64,000 nucleotides of DNA from Nitrospira sp. Ga0074138. GTDB taxonomy: Bacteria > Nitrospirota > Nitrospiria > Nitrospirales > Nitrospiraceae. Below are positions 32,696 to 41,736 of the stretch, piece by piece. Location: the NCBI GenBank assembly GCA_001464735.1, contig LNDU01000031.1, forward strand, positions 62,001 through 126,000, written 5' to 3'. The notes beneath the pieces are model-generated. The model saw only the letters and a program-made list of their open reading frames with translations, did no database searches and was not told the DNA's origin. Every line of letters starts with the position of its first letter. The stretch's first letter is position 1. The translations under genes and the position numbers were made by a program.

Positions 32696-33085
32696 TTACG
32701 CCGCGAGAGTGGTCGTCGTGTTCTGACCTGTGGTGAGTTCGTATACTTTTTTGCGAAGTGTGCCGAGATCCATTGGCTTGGCATATAGGGCGGCAATGCG
32801 GAGTCGTTGTTGCTCAGCCTCAATGGGTTCAGGCAATGGACCACCAGTCATGCCAATGATCGGGGTGGATGGCGCGAGTTGCTGAACTTCTGTAATGAGT
32901 TCTGGACCGGTCAAAAACGGCATCTCCATGTCCGTGATGACGAGGTCGTGAGGGTGCTCGACGAAGATGGCGATGGCTTCGGCTCCGTTGGCGGCCGTTG
33001 TGATGGTATGGTCATCTAACTCAAGTGCTTTGGTGAGTAGCATGCGGACCGATTCGTAGTCGTCAACCACAAGAATGCGTGCCAT
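32696..33085 (-). CDS. Orphan CheY-like receiver domain
   Basis: The 129-aa product is a single receiver domain: acidic pair Asp8-Asp9 (ILVVDDY), phospho-acceptor Asp52 (LVITDMEMP), switch Thr (IGMTGG) and conserved Lys in YAKPMD. There is no output domain and no kinase gene nearby, so it probably works as a phosphate-dependent protein switch or sink. AAGGAGCCTCATAT precedes the ATG. Confidence 0.87.
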   Translation of the reverse strand: MARILVVDDYESVRMLLTKALELDDHTITTAANGAEAIAIFVEHPHDLVITDMEMPFLTGPELITEVQQLAPSTPIIGMTGGPLPEPIEAEQQRLRIAALYAKPMDLGTLRKKVYELTTGQNTTTTLAA

Positions 33086-33197
33086 ATGAGGCTCCTTGGT
33101 TCAGGGCTTGTTATTGAGAACATGCGAGAGACATTCCCATTGAAGGGCTGGCTTCAGTTGTCGTTCTAACGGAACAATGTACGTACGAGTCGGATGA

Positions 33198-33725
33198 CTA
33201 GGCGGACGGAGTTGAGCAGGAGTGCGGATCGGGAGGATCGTGTCGCTCTAGCTTGACCTCGCCAGTGTGGGTGATGTGTCGTGGGTCCTGGACAAAGAGC
33301 GTCTGGATTGTGGTCAGATCAGGATTCAGTAATGGAAAGTAGCCTTGTTTCAGTGGCTGGAATCGGAACGGACGGTCTGGATTCAATTGTTTGATTATGA
33401 GTACCAGTTCAGCGGGCGTGTGCTGAAGGGGGAATAGCATGAGTACATAATCGTCCAAGTCAAGGAAGTGGATGACCCAGGCTTGCACGGGCCTCGACGT
33501 GATCAAATTGGGATGTGCAGTTGGATGAGTGGCAGATCGGTTGTCAGAGGCTGATTCGGGCTGAATGGATGGTCCAACTGGATGATGGCGATGTTTGGCT
33601 TGCCAGATTCCGCGATACACACTTTGCGCCTCGAGTCCCCATCGTGGGTTCATGGGATGACCGAGATATGCGGATTCAGCAGCGTGGCGCATATCGTGTG
33701 TGATTGTTCGTGCGGTGAGTGACAT
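33198..33725 (-). CDS. Uncharacterised protein
   Basis: The 175-aa product starts at 33725 after GAGGGAGGATTC. The N-terminus contains HDMRHAAESAYLGHPMNPRWG; a Pro/Ser/His-rich linker (residues 40-75) leads to an alpha/beta half with VIHFLDLDDYVLMLF. No family is recognised. Confidence 0.55.
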   Translation of the reverse strand: MSLTARTITHDMRHAAESAYLGHPMNPRWGLEAQSVYRGIWQAKHRHHPVGPSIQPESASDNRSATHPTAHPNLITSRPVQAWVIHFLDLDDYVLMLFPLQHTPAELVLIIKQLNPDRPFRFQPLKQGYFPLLNPDLTTIQTLFVQDPRHITHTGEVKLERHDPPDPHSCSTPSA

Positions 33726-33836
33726 GAATCCTCCCTCGGGCAGGAGTGACATCTTATGACGTCAGTCCGAAGTGTTCATCTCAACAGAATCACTTGTCGT
33801 TCGGCTGCCGCGTTCCACGCGGCCCAGCAGACGAAC

Positions 33837-34265
33837 TCAGTGTGGAGTTGGGTGATGGATGTCGCCTTCGTCGAAGAACAGGGCGATTTCCCGATCTGCC
33901 GCGTCAGGGGAGTCAGAGGCATGGACGGCATTATTTGGCACACCTACGCCGAATCGCGCGCGTAGAGTGTGGCGGGCAGCTTGTGTGGGATTGGTATGGC
34001 CGACGAGGTGGCGGAACCGTTCAATAGCTTGGAATCCCTCGAAGACACAGATGACGACAGGGCCGGACATGCTGAAGGCGATAAGGTTGTCGAAGTACGG
34101 CCGGCCGCTGTGCTCTTGGTAGAGCGTATGGGCTTGCTTGTCATTAAGCTTCAACATTTTGAGCGCGAGGAGTCTAAACCCCTGCTGTTCACAGATCTCA
34201 ATGATGGCGCCGATATGCCGAAGTTGCACGGCATCAGGTTTGAGCATGACAAAGGTGCGTTCCAT
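33837..34265 (-). CDS. ndk: Nucleoside diphosphate kinase
   Basis: The 142-aa product matches the family length and motifs: RTFVMLKPDAVQ at the N-terminus (Lys9), the Kpn-loop region HTNPTQA, and NAVHASDSPDAADREIALFF with the phosphohistidine His115. The enzyme transfers gamma-phosphate between NTPs and NDPs, balancing dNTP pools. TAAGAGGCCGT precedes the ATG at 34265. It is unusual on a mobile element; together with ThyX-like and MazG-like genes it suggests control of nucleotide supply. Confidence 0.92.
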   Translation of the reverse strand: MERTFVMLKPDAVQLRHIGAIIEICEQQGFRLLALKMLKLNDKQAHTLYQEHSGRPYFDNLIAFSMSGPVVICVFEGFQAIERFRHLVGHTNPTQAARHTLRARFGVGVPNNAVHASDSPDAADREIALFFDEGDIHHPTPH

Positions 34266-34273
34266 ACGGCCTC

Positions 34274-34471
34274 TTATTCTGTGAGCTCTATGGAGGGAAT
34301 ACGATGATACCGGGTCTTTCGGAACCGCTTCCAATTGCGGTCGGTTCGCGCACGAACTGGGAGATCATTCCAGCTTGTGGGGAGTTGGGTGGGACGTCGA
34401 GCTGGTCGACATAGTGCGCTAGTATTGGCTCTCCGTTCGGACATGGTGCGTGGGCGTCGAAACCAGCTCAT
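34274..34471 (-). CDS. Small basic protein
   Basis: The 65-aa product starts in the 17-base junction ATAGAGGATCACTATGA shared with 28879-28895, giving a strong ribosome site directly on the upstream stop codon. It has about 14 Arg/Lys and several Trp/Phe, as in nucleic-acid-binding peptides. It precedes ndk by 8 nt. Confidence 0.5.
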   Translation of the reverse strand: MSWFRRPRTMSERRANTSALCRPARRPTQLPTSWNDLPVRARTDRNWKRFRKTRYHRIPSIELTE

Positions 34472-34480
34472 AGTGATCCT

Positions 34481-34966
34481 CTATTGACGAAGGAGTCCTG
34501 CGGCGATGGCAGCTTGGCAGAGTGTGCGATACAGCCGACGGTTGAATAAAGGGTATTGCTGGATTAATGCGATTGTGGTTGGCTTCGTCTCCATCCATTC
34601 ACTGATCGCGATTGCCACGGCTGGGCTTCGTGAGATGCCGGCGTGGCAATGGAGAGTCAGCGCTGTCATGTGAACCTGTTCACGAAGAAGAAATTGGAGC
34701 AGGGCGTGTGCGTCCTGTTCGCGCAAGGGAATGAGCGGTCCCTGGGGATGGTCTTCGATCGTGTAGGGAATGTCCCAGTCTTGTAGATGATAGATGGCGG
34801 CATACGGACGATAGGGTGTGACCGGAGGGGATCCGGGTTCGGTGATCGAAATCAAGACTTCTCCAGGTTGAGGAATGTGACGTTCTTCGATCCACTGTTG
34901 GGAAAAGATTGAGACAGGAATACCCACGGCTGTGGATGGGAGTTGGCGTTGTTCATCGGCCATCAT
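34481..34966 (-). CDS. Dual-specificity/tyrosine phosphatase-like protein
   Basis: The 161-aa product has the Cys-phosphatase signature HCHAGISRS, with catalytic Cys near residue 107 and Arg near 113, followed by the usual helix PAVAIAIS. Residues 35-75 include LISITEPGSPP, typical of phage and plasmid members. The substrate may be a phosphoprotein, a phospholipid or RNA 5' ends. The start is taken at tandem ATGs (34966), overlapping the S4-like gene by 14 nt. Confidence 0.8.
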   Translation of the reverse strand: MMADEQRQLPSTAVGIPVSIFSQQWIEERHIPQPGEVLISITEPGSPPVTPYRPYAAIYHLQDWDIPYTIEDHPQGPLIPLREQDAHALLQFLLREQVHMTALTLHCHAGISRSPAVAIAISEWMETKPTTIALIQQYPLFNRRLYRTLCQAAIAAGLLRQ

Positions 34967-35234
34967 GGCTGACTCTATTGGGTATCGGGGTGCTGTGATG
35001 CTGCGGCTGATGGTCATCCATATAGGTTGTGCGATGGGTGTGGCTGTGTGGAAAGAAGATTAATTGCCAGACAGGCAGTGTGATGGAGTCGTTCCAGTGC
35101 CGGGGGTGTCCATTGATGTGGACGGCGCGTTGTTCACACCACCGTCGTAGTTCGCTTCGGGTGGGTTGCTTCCCGGGTGTCCGTTCGCGAGTCGATGGCA
35201 GATAAAACCGTAACAGAAACTTGAGGACATTCAT
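34953..35234 (-). CDS. Small S4-like RNA-binding protein
   Basis: The 93-aa product has KFLLRFYLPSTR at the N-terminus, then PTRSELRRWCEQRAVHING and LPVWQLIFFP. This resembles the S4 fold (S-x-x-E-x-R-x-x-I-x-x-G-x-V-x-V-N-G). Residues after 60 form a His/Pro-rich tail that overlaps the phosphatase gene. It may bind structured RNA. The match is by pattern only. Confidence 0.6.
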   Translation of the reverse strand: MNVLKFLLRFYLPSTRERTPGKQPTRSELRRWCEQRAVHINGHPRHWNDSITLPVWQLIFFPHSHTHRTTYMDDHQPQHHSTPIPNRVSHDGR

Positions 35235-35243
35235 GGGAGGCTC

Positions 35244-36041
35244 TCAATCAAGATCAGCTAATGTGCCGGATTCGTGAAGGGTGGTGTCTCTGATCTGGAA
35301 TGGCGGCAAGGAGTGCAGTGAGACACCCATGACGTGATCGAGCAGAATCGTCGCGTCCTCGGATCGGCCTTCTTTGAGATAGCGAAAGACACTGCGAAGT
35401 TCTTCCCGCAGAATCAAATCGTGCCCGCCTGGATCGATGGCCATGCGTTGGGGGCCATCGAGCCCTTTACGAAACTCGACCCGTTCAGCTTGGTAGGTGC
35501 CCGTGCCGGCGGAGGTGCGGCGAAATCCGAGTTGATGGTCGATGAGCCAGTCTTCGAGTGAGAGGAATTCTCCTTCCAATGCGAAGGGGTTGTAGAAATG
35601 GAGATGCCCATTCGCATCGTGGGCGCTGAGGAGGTCAGCTTCGGTCTGTGGAGTAAAGAGCCGATCGTCGTAACTGAGGCAGACAGATGCGCCATGGAGG
35701 ACACTGAGAAATTCTGGGATCAGCAGGCGATCGAGCGTGCCGCCGATCTCAATCTCAGCTGGAAATTGATCCAGTGGAGGGGGAGGCGATTGAGTTGGTG
35801 CGGTCTCGGTTACCTGCCGGACACGTGAATGGGGTGCGGGTGTCTGTCCGGCTAATCGGTCGCAGATAGCTTCGAACAGATTCAGGAGGAGGTCGAGCTC
35901 AAAGAGGACATCCAGAGGATCACGTTGAGATAAGTCCTGGAGAGTTTGTTTGACCCACCAGGACGTCGCTGGATCTTCAAGGAGCAGGGTTTTGGCCGCG
36001 TCGGGGTTGGTTGTGAGGAGGTCTTTTAGATGTTTCGTCAT
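35244..36041 (-). CDS. Uncharacterised protein
   Basis: The 265-aa product has an all-helical N-terminal part (residues 1-65, with DPLDVLFELDLLLNLFEAICD), a Pro-rich linker, and an alpha/beta part with EFLSLEDWLIDHQLGFRR. The C-terminal region EELRSVFRYLKEGRSEDATILLDHV is again helical. No domain is recognised. It lies 33 nt downstream of the SF1 helicase gene and may be co-transcribed with it. Confidence 0.6.
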   Translation of the reverse strand: MTKHLKDLLTTNPDAAKTLLLEDPATSWWVKQTLQDLSQRDPLDVLFELDLLLNLFEAICDRLAGQTPAPHSRVRQVTETAPTQSPPPPLDQFPAEIEIGGTLDRLLIPEFLSVLHGASVCLSYDDRLFTPQTEADLLSAHDANGHLHFYNPFALEGEFLSLEDWLIDHQLGFRRTSAGTGTYQAERVEFRKGLDGPQRMAIDPGGHDLILREELRSVFRYLKEGRSEDATILLDHVMGVSLHSLPPFQIRDTTLHESGTLADLD

Positions 36042-36074
36042 ATGAAGGTAATACGATCTTAGATGGAATCGTGA

Positions 36075-38528
36075 TTAGGCAGTGGCCGGCCGGCTGCGAA
36101 TCAGGTAGAGGCGATTGCTCCGGGCTGATGACCGGTCGGGAGTTATTGGGCTGGTGGGGATTGGTGGCTCAGGGGTCGGAACAGGAACATGGGTGAGCAC
36201 TGGTTTAAGAATTCTGGCGGACGGGATGCAACTATCCAGTCGAATCGTGGCTTGGAGCGCGTCACCCAAGAGATTGTCTGGTGTATGGAGTAACGTCGTG
36301 ATCGAGGGGCGGTGTCCGATAATAATGAGTTTACTTTTGCTCCGGGTGAAGGCGACGTTGATCAGTTTCGACGGGGTACGATCATGATCGCACCGGCCGA
36401 GCATGGTCTTAGTAAGGTCGCCGGTGACCGTGGTATCGAAAATGACGATATCGTGTTGCTGGCCTTGTACGCTGTGAATGGTCCCAACATGAATCCGATC
36501 GCTGAGATTGGCTTTGCTGACCAGGTCATGGAGGAGGCGGACTTGATGCCGATAGGGCGCAATGATGCTGATACTGGGTAGCGTGGTCGAGGGATCCTGG
36601 AGAGCTTGCGTGGCTAAGGCGACAGCGAGGGTGGCGTGGTAGTGGTTGCAGGGTGACCCTTTGTGGTCTTTTTCAACCCACGGCTGTGCGTCGCTGGTAT
36701 CCACGAAGGCGAGCGCTTTGCCGGGGATGGGTGCTTGCTCGACAATGGGTTGTCGGACGGCACGAATCTGCATGTCGGTTCGATACGAGAGGCCGGCACG
36801 CTGATACAACCGTGCGGCGAGCGCGGCGATGTCTGGGTGCATTCGGTATTGGGTGGTCAATGCGGCCACCCGCGGGTCGTGGTCGTTGGCGATGCCGGTC
36901 AACGTGTAAATATCGGTACTCAGCCATTGTTTGGCCTGTGCGGTTCGTGATTCAGCAATAGGGGAGAGTTGGAAAAAGTCGCCGACGATCAACACCTGTT
37001 TGCGAGCGAGACAGAGGGCGGTGAAAAGCGCGGGCGGGGTGGCCATCGAACCTTCATCAACAATGACAAGGTCGAATCGTTCCTGTTCGAGTACTGCAGC
37101 TGTATAGGTACGGGTAATGGTTGTGGCAAGGACACGAGCCTGCTGAATAATCCGCCGCTCCAGAGTGGAAATGGCGTGCTGGAGTGCCGTGATGTCACGA
37201 TGCAGTTGGTTGGCTTGTTGCTGCCGTTCCGTGAGTCGGTGTGAGAGGGTGTCTAGATCATAGGGACCGAGTTGGGTGTGGAAGGATTGTTGCAGCAGAC
37301 GGTGGGTGGTCTTGAGGTTCCGGAGTTGTTCTTGGACCGTAGCGTGCTGAGTGCGGAGACGCTCGAGGGCCTCGGTTTCATCCTGATGAAGGAGCTGGGC
37401 GTTGAGGAGATCGGCTTGGATGGCGGTGTGATTTCGAAGAATGAGTCGGCGCCAGCGAGAGGCTGACCAGAAGTGCTGTAATTCAGTGTCGTACCGAAGG
37501 ACCTCCTGTTCATAGGTCGCACATCGTTGTTCGGTTCGAGTGAGGGCAGTTTGCAGGTCGGCCAGTTGCTGGTGACATGAGTCGTGTTGAGTATGGGAAG
37601 ACTGGATTTGCTCCTTGAGAGAGGTAATTGACGTGATCCTGATTACTTCTTCTTCGATCGGAGCGGCCTGACGTTGAAGGGTTGCGAGTTGCTCAGTCAG
37701 TCGGTGTAACTCGTCCGAGGAGAGCCGGTCCAGGGTAACGGGGGCCAGGCTGGGTGGGGCATCGTCGGCTACGAGCCCGTAGCGGACGATGTCACCAGGG
37801 GTGTGACTAGGGCTCTGTGCGAGAACCGCTTCGAGCGCTTCATCGACGGCCGTATTGGTGTTGGAGCAAATGAGGACGCGATCGCCACGTTGCATGGCGA
37901 GTCTGGTGATGGCGCCGATCACTTGGGTTTTCCCGGTCCCTGGTGGTCCCCAGAGATAGAGGAAATCATGGGTGAGCGCATGCATGAGTGCGGCAAACTG
38001 TTCGGGATTGAGGGTAGGGTCTGGAGTGAGATCCAGACGATCAGCGATAGGGGTGGGGCGTGCCGAGGGAGTAAAGCATTTGAGGGCCAGGTCGGTTAAG
38101 AAATCGTGAGGATGGGCTTGGATGGCTGCTAAACGTTTATCCAGAGCGAGCAATAGGCGTATGCGGTCGATCGTGAGTCGGGCTCGAGGGATTTCCGGTT
38201 GTAGGTCGCCAATGAGGGAGAGTGTCAGTTCGTCGACGGAGAGCCCAAGGATGACGCAAGGATGAGGGGTGCCGTCGATAATCAGTTCGCCCTGCGTATC
38301 GTCGAGGGCGCCGGTCAGTGGCCAGTGCGCGGTACGGAAGGTAACCCGCTGATGCCGGCCGTATCGGCCTTGGAGTCGCCCATCGTGGAGCGGGACACTG
38401 AAGGGACGGCCGTCGTTGGTGCATTGACGAGAGTGCAGTTCATCGCGGAGAGCCGATCGGAGGGTTTTGAGGAGTTCATGGAGGGATGAGGGGACGGAGA
38501 TCGTCTGAGGACGTGCGGGGTCCGGCAT
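36075..38528 (-). CDS. Superfamily 1 (Upf1-like) DNA/RNA helicase
   Basis: The 817-aa product starts at 38528 after GACAGGAGGTGTGT. Helicase motifs in order: Walker A LWGPPGTGKTQ (about residue 195), Ia SNTNTAVDEAL, a long coiled-coil insertion (about residues 270-455), II VIVDEGSMA, III VGDFFQLSP, IV TTQYRMHPDIA, V GTIHSVQGQQ, and VI INVAFTRSKSKL. This is the Upf1/SF1B type, which moves 5' to 3'. The N-terminal 150 residues are beta-rich and may bind nucleic acid. The leader has a two-state hairpin. Confidence 0.88.
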   Translation of the reverse strand: MPDPARPQTISVPSSLHELLKTLRSALRDELHSRQCTNDGRPFSVPLHDGRLQGRYGRHQRVTFRTAHWPLTGALDDTQGELIIDGTPHPCVILGLSVDELTLSLIGDLQPEIPRARLTIDRIRLLLALDKRLAAIQAHPHDFLTDLALKCFTPSARPTPIADRLDLTPDPTLNPEQFAALMHALTHDFLYLWGPPGTGKTQVIGAITRLAMQRGDRVLICSNTNTAVDEALEAVLAQSPSHTPGDIVRYGLVADDAPPSLAPVTLDRLSSDELHRLTEQLATLQRQAAPIEEEVIRITSITSLKEQIQSSHTQHDSCHQQLADLQTALTRTEQRCATYEQEVLRYDTELQHFWSASRWRRLILRNHTAIQADLLNAQLLHQDETEALERLRTQHATVQEQLRNLKTTHRLLQQSFHTQLGPYDLDTLSHRLTERQQQANQLHRDITALQHAISTLERRIIQQARVLATTITRTYTAAVLEQERFDLVIVDEGSMATPPALFTALCLARKQVLIVGDFFQLSPIAESRTAQAKQWLSTDIYTLTGIANDHDPRVAALTTQYRMHPDIAALAARLYQRAGLSYRTDMQIRAVRQPIVEQAPIPGKALAFVDTSDAQPWVEKDHKGSPCNHYHATLAVALATQALQDPSTTLPSISIIAPYRHQVRLLHDLVSKANLSDRIHVGTIHSVQGQQHDIVIFDTTVTGDLTKTMLGRCDHDRTPSKLINVAFTRSKSKLIIIGHRPSITTLLHTPDNLLGDALQATIRLDSCIPSARILKPVLTHVPVPTPEPPIPTSPITPDRSSARSNRLYLIRSRPATA

Positions 38529-39065
38529 ACACACCTCCTGTCGTATTGAGCGCGACTGATCATGTTGGACACCCCTGCGCTCGTTTCGAGCGCCGGACGA
38601 GCGGGGTGTGACTGGATCTGGGACGCAAGAGAGGTCATGGGCAGAGCGAAGCAAGGGATGGTTGCGCGGCAAGGGGCTTGGCTTGGAAGGGGATCTGGTG
38701 TAAACTTTGTTCAGTTATTCATTTTTGGTAGGCTGTTTCTCGCCGAATTCTCCTCTTTTCTTTCACGTCTGTTTCGTCTTCGTTCGTCTATTTCAGGATT
38801 TCCTTTGCTGAAAGTTGTTGCGGTGTTCCCTGCGACCTGATGCGCGTGAACGAGAGTGTTTGTCCTGCCTGATTCTTTCACCCAGCATCATTGGCGTGTG
38901 TATCAGTCTGTGATTCACATGTCGATCGCATGCTGCTCGCCTTGTGTGTCTGCGTGGTCAGTCTACCTGTCATTGCCTGAGTCATTCTGATCGGGTGTGT
39001 GTCGTTTTTATTCATTTCATGATGCCGTCGAACAGGATGTGTTCGAGGGTAGGAGGAGGTGTGTT
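38529..39065. other. Divergent intergenic region with a two-state hairpin
   Basis: These 537 bases separate the SF1 helicase gene (-) from the + strand gene at 39066. Positions 38569-38609 carry nested stems with alternative pairings. The following 150 bases are T-rich on the + strand. No gene is supported. Confidence 0.45.
38569..38609 (-). promoter_or_regulatory. Possible attenuator in the helicase leader
   Basis: Outer stem ACACCCC/GGGGTGT (7 bp) encloses GCGCTCG-AAA-CGAGCGC (7 bp on the - strand). A further CGCTCG, 4 nt upstream of the inner stem, can pair with the same CGAGCG, so two structures compete. The element ends 40 nt before the helicase start. Confidence 0.45.
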
Positions 39066-39314
39066 ATGGAGCAGGTGAGGATTGAGGTGGAAGTTGTTCG
39101 AGAAATCGTGTTGGTGTCATTGCATGTTGGCCATTTGTCATCTCGGATGGCGCAACTCGTGCATGACGATGTGTTTGATCGGTTAGATCAGTTGATTGAT
39201 GCAGGGATGGCGCGCTGGATTAAATCACGGCCGGATCATTATGTGATCATGCCACAACGCGACGTGCCTGCGATTGAGTTGGCGACTGAGATAAAGAAGC
39301 AATTGCGGCTGTGA
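39066..39314 (+). CDS. Uncharacterised small protein
   Basis: The 82-aa product starts at 39066 after TAGGAGGAGGTGTT. It contains EIVLVSLHVGHLSSRMAQLVHDDVFDRLDQLIDAGMARW, suggesting a beta-alpha fold. Its 3' end overlaps the convergent gene by 68 nt. No family is recognised. Confidence 0.55.
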   Translation: MEQVRIEVEVVREIVLVSLHVGHLSSRMAQLVHDDVFDRLDQLIDAGMARWIKSRPDHYVIMPQRDVPAIELATEIKKQLRL

Positions 39315-39522
39315 GACGTGCGACTTGTTGTCTTTGAGTCGGCGTGAAACGGTGCGTGCGCTTCAGATGTTTCAGTCTCGCCTCTAACTTCTTCAGTGGA
39401 TCTCCCAGCTTCAGATATCTCACCGAACCAACGAACTCCGCATTTGCCGTCCAGAAGCGTTTGCGACTGTCGGTGAAGCGGTTGACCTGCCGTTGAATCT
39501 TCAATAAATCCCTATTTGGCAT
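39247..39522 (-). CDS. Small basic protein, overlapping its convergent neighbour
   Basis: The 91-aa product is helical and basic (DPLKKLEARLKHLKR, then TPTQRQQVARLTAAIASL). The ATG is preceded by a GAATG-rich stretch with only a weak ribosome site. Its last 68 bases lie opposite the 3' end of the + strand gene. It may be a small DNA-binding or coiled-coil protein. Confidence 0.45.
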   Translation of the reverse strand: MPNRDLLKIQRQVNRFTDSRKRFWTANAEFVGSVRYLKLGDPLKKLEARLKHLKRTHRFTPTQRQQVARLTAAIASLSQSPTQSQARRVVA

Positions 39523-39604
39523 CTCCAATCCTTGTTGAATGTTTGCATTCTAGCACAACTATTTTGTGTGTCGCATCTACATGTCTAAATTGGAGGATGA
39601 TCTC

Positions 39605-40132
39605 ATGCGCCATTCTGACCAGACACAATTGAAATCTATGTCTGCCTATTTAATCGCGTCATTACAACCATCTCGTGATGCCACATCGCGTTCGAAAACA
39701 GCAGTGTCTCGTGAACAGTATTTGGCTGCATCTCTGGTCATTTGTGACTATGAGGGTGCTCGCTATACGGTTCAAGAACTGATGGATCGGCTGACTGCAC
39801 AGCTTCTGGATGATTCGGAGCAATCCCCAGATAAGCTGGAGCACGACATCACTCAATTAGTCGTCTCAGTAGCACACAGTTTTGGTCCGGTCAGTCGTGA
39901 GGCCTTGCTGGATGTGCTGTGGTACGAGGAGTGGGGATTCAATGATTCAAATGAACTGGATATCTATGAGTCTCCCAGTTCTTTGCTTACTCGGTGGAAT
40001 GCATTATCTCCACAGGAACAAGCATTGGAATGGGAAGAATGTATCGAACTCTGTGAACAAGGGATTGGGGATATGCAGCAGTTCTATTCGATCATCATGC
40101 CGCAATTACTTGTGGGCTATGTTGGCGACTAG
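39605..40132 (+). CDS. Uncharacterised acidic protein
   Basis: The 175-aa product starts at 39605, with GGAGGATGATCTC upstream; an earlier ATG at 39581 is less well placed. It is helical and acidic in its second half (EWEECIELCEQGIGD). No domain is recognised. A perfect hairpin follows the stop by 42 nt. Confidence 0.55.
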   Translation: MRHSDQTQLKSMSAYLIASLQPSRDATSRSKTAVSREQYLAASLVICDYEGARYTVQELMDRLTAQLLDDSEQSPDKLEHDITQLVVSVAHSFGPVSREALLDVLWYEEWGFNDSNELDIYESPSSLLTRWNALSPQEQALEWEECIELCEQGIGDMQQFYSIIMPQLLVGYVGD

Positions 40133-40174
40133 ACTGGTGGCTGTTCTCGGGATCTCTGTGCCTCTCCCCTGACA

Positions 40175-40191
40175 GCACTGTTTCAGTGCTT
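40175..40191 (+). terminator. Hairpin after the 39.6-40.1 kb gene
   Basis: AGCACTG-TTT-CAGTGCT is a perfect 7-bp stem with a 3-base loop, followed by T-rich TGTCGTCTGTTTTCATTTTC. It could end the upstream gene or attenuate the next one, whose start is 84 nt away. Confidence 0.5.
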
Positions 40192-40274
40192 GTCGTCTGT
40201 TTTCATTTTCTTTCATTTCATTCTTCATTACTTACACTGGCACCCTCTGAGGTGTCCAAGAAAGGATGTGTCTC

Positions 40275-41723
40275 ATGCAGAACGTAGCTACATTGAATAA
40301 CTATCAGTCGTTGCGTCAGGTGTTGAGTGCAGTGCGGATCGTTCGTCGGTCAACCATGGTGATGACGTCTGGTCTTCGAGCCATGAAACCGGTGGAACGA
40401 TTGGATGAACAGCAATTGACTGAACTGATTGCATTGATGGAGATGGGACGGTTTCGCATTTCGCCGGCGAATTGGGTGCGGGTGCGAGAACGGGCTCATT
40501 TCATTGCTGTCCATGAATATGGGAATCGTCAGCTCCGGAATCAACGGACGTCTGATGAGAACCGTTATGATGATGACAATCGCCCAGAGTCTCCGAATCT
40601 CACGTGGAAAACCGCTGGAATTCGGGGCACGGTGATTGGATTAGAGGATGGTCGACTGGCTCGTCGTATTGATGCGGAACGGGCTATTCCATTCTGTGGC
40701 GTTATCTCACCGGTTTGGTTGTCAGAGGTGGAGCGTCGTCAGGATGGGATGAGTCGTGTGCGATGGGTAACCGGTACGGTACAGTGCTCGCGATGTGATG
40801 GCTATCATCTGTCGCCGGTGCCTGTGTCGTCTACGGTATCATCGTCAGCGTCGGTGTCTTCGGATACTGATGTTGAGATCACTTGTCCGCATTGTCATGG
40901 CGTGTCGATCCGATTCGAACGTGAGGGGTTGCTGTTGACAGCTCATTGTCTCTGTGGGTGGGAACAGACAACGTCGCTGATCGGATTGGATTCGAATGTT
41001 GTTGAGGCGAATACCCGAAGTATCTTGTCTGCGTCTGTTCGCGATGTTGAGGAGGAGACTGATGTGCTCATTCCTGATATCGAGAGTGGACGGACTGATA
41101 TGAATGGGGAAGTGGTGTCTGAGGATGAACTTGAGGAATTAGAGGAAGGGGATTTGATGGAGACTTTAGTCGGGATGACTGAAGGATCTGAAGCCCCGTT
41201 GCCTACTGATGACTCAGTGCTGTTGGCTTCACAGGAGGATCTCGTTGATGATGGGATGGACCTGGAGGCTATGTTGACTCGTGAGATGGTGCAGTTCTGG
41301 ACCTCGTGGGAGCAGTTGGATTTACGTCGATTGCTCTTGGATTACACGATGCGAGGTGCATTGACGCCATCGATGAGCTTGGATGAGACGGGTTGTGCGT
41401 CATGTGACCGTCTTGCCTTGATCTGGATGGTGGCTGCCACATTAACGCAAGGTTGTGGACGAATGTCTCCGCAACAGCGAGAGGAGTTTGCGTTGTGGTT
41501 GGTCCAGAGTTCTGATGAAGCGTTGCGTCAGTTTTTACCTGACGGCGCGGAAGAAGTGTCGTTGCCGAACGTCTACGCCAAGATCAGGTCTTGGATGCGG
41601 TCGTGTCGGCAACGGGTGGTGAAGTTTCGCTCAGAGTCGGCTGGTGTGCGGTTATTGTCGCGCCAGTTTGGTGTGAGTGAAACCGCCTTTCGTACGGCTG
41701 TTCAGTTGATGGCCGTCGCGTAA
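40275..41723 (+). CDS. Zinc-ribbon protein, paralogue A
   Basis: The 482-aa product is built of an N-terminal helical domain, a zinc-ribbon region and a C-terminal helical domain. The middle has three Cys clusters: CSRCDGYHL, CPHCHGVS and HCLCGW. A long acidic linker (residues 255-335, Glu/Asp-rich) leads to the C-terminal part with CASC. The order of domains, the three Cys clusters and the acidic linker recur in the convergent gene at 42.4-44.0 kb. The function is unknown; nucleic-acid binding is likely. Confidence 0.65.
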   Translation: MQNVATLNNYQSLRQVLSAVRIVRRSTMVMTSGLRAMKPVERLDEQQLTELIALMEMGRFRISPANWVRVRERAHFIAVHEYGNRQLRNQRTSDENRYDDDNRPESPNLTWKTAGIRGTVIGLEDGRLARRIDAERAIPFCGVISPVWLSEVERRQDGMSRVRWVTGTVQCSRCDGYHLSPVPVSSTVSSSASVSSDTDVEITCPHCHGVSIRFEREGLLLTAHCLCGWEQTTSLIGLDSNVVEANTRSILSASVRDVEEETDVLIPDIESGRTDMNGEVVSEDELEELEEGDLMETLVGMTEGSEAPLPTDDSVLLASQEDLVDDGMDLEAMLTREMVQFWTSWEQLDLRRLLLDYTMRGALTPSMSLDETGCASCDRLALIWMVAATLTQGCGRMSPQQREEFALWLVQSSDEALRQFLPDGAEEVSLPNVYAKIRSWMRSCRQRVVKFRSESAGVRLLSRQFGVSETAFRTAVQLMAVA

Positions 41724-41736
41724 GGTTGAGCGGGGT

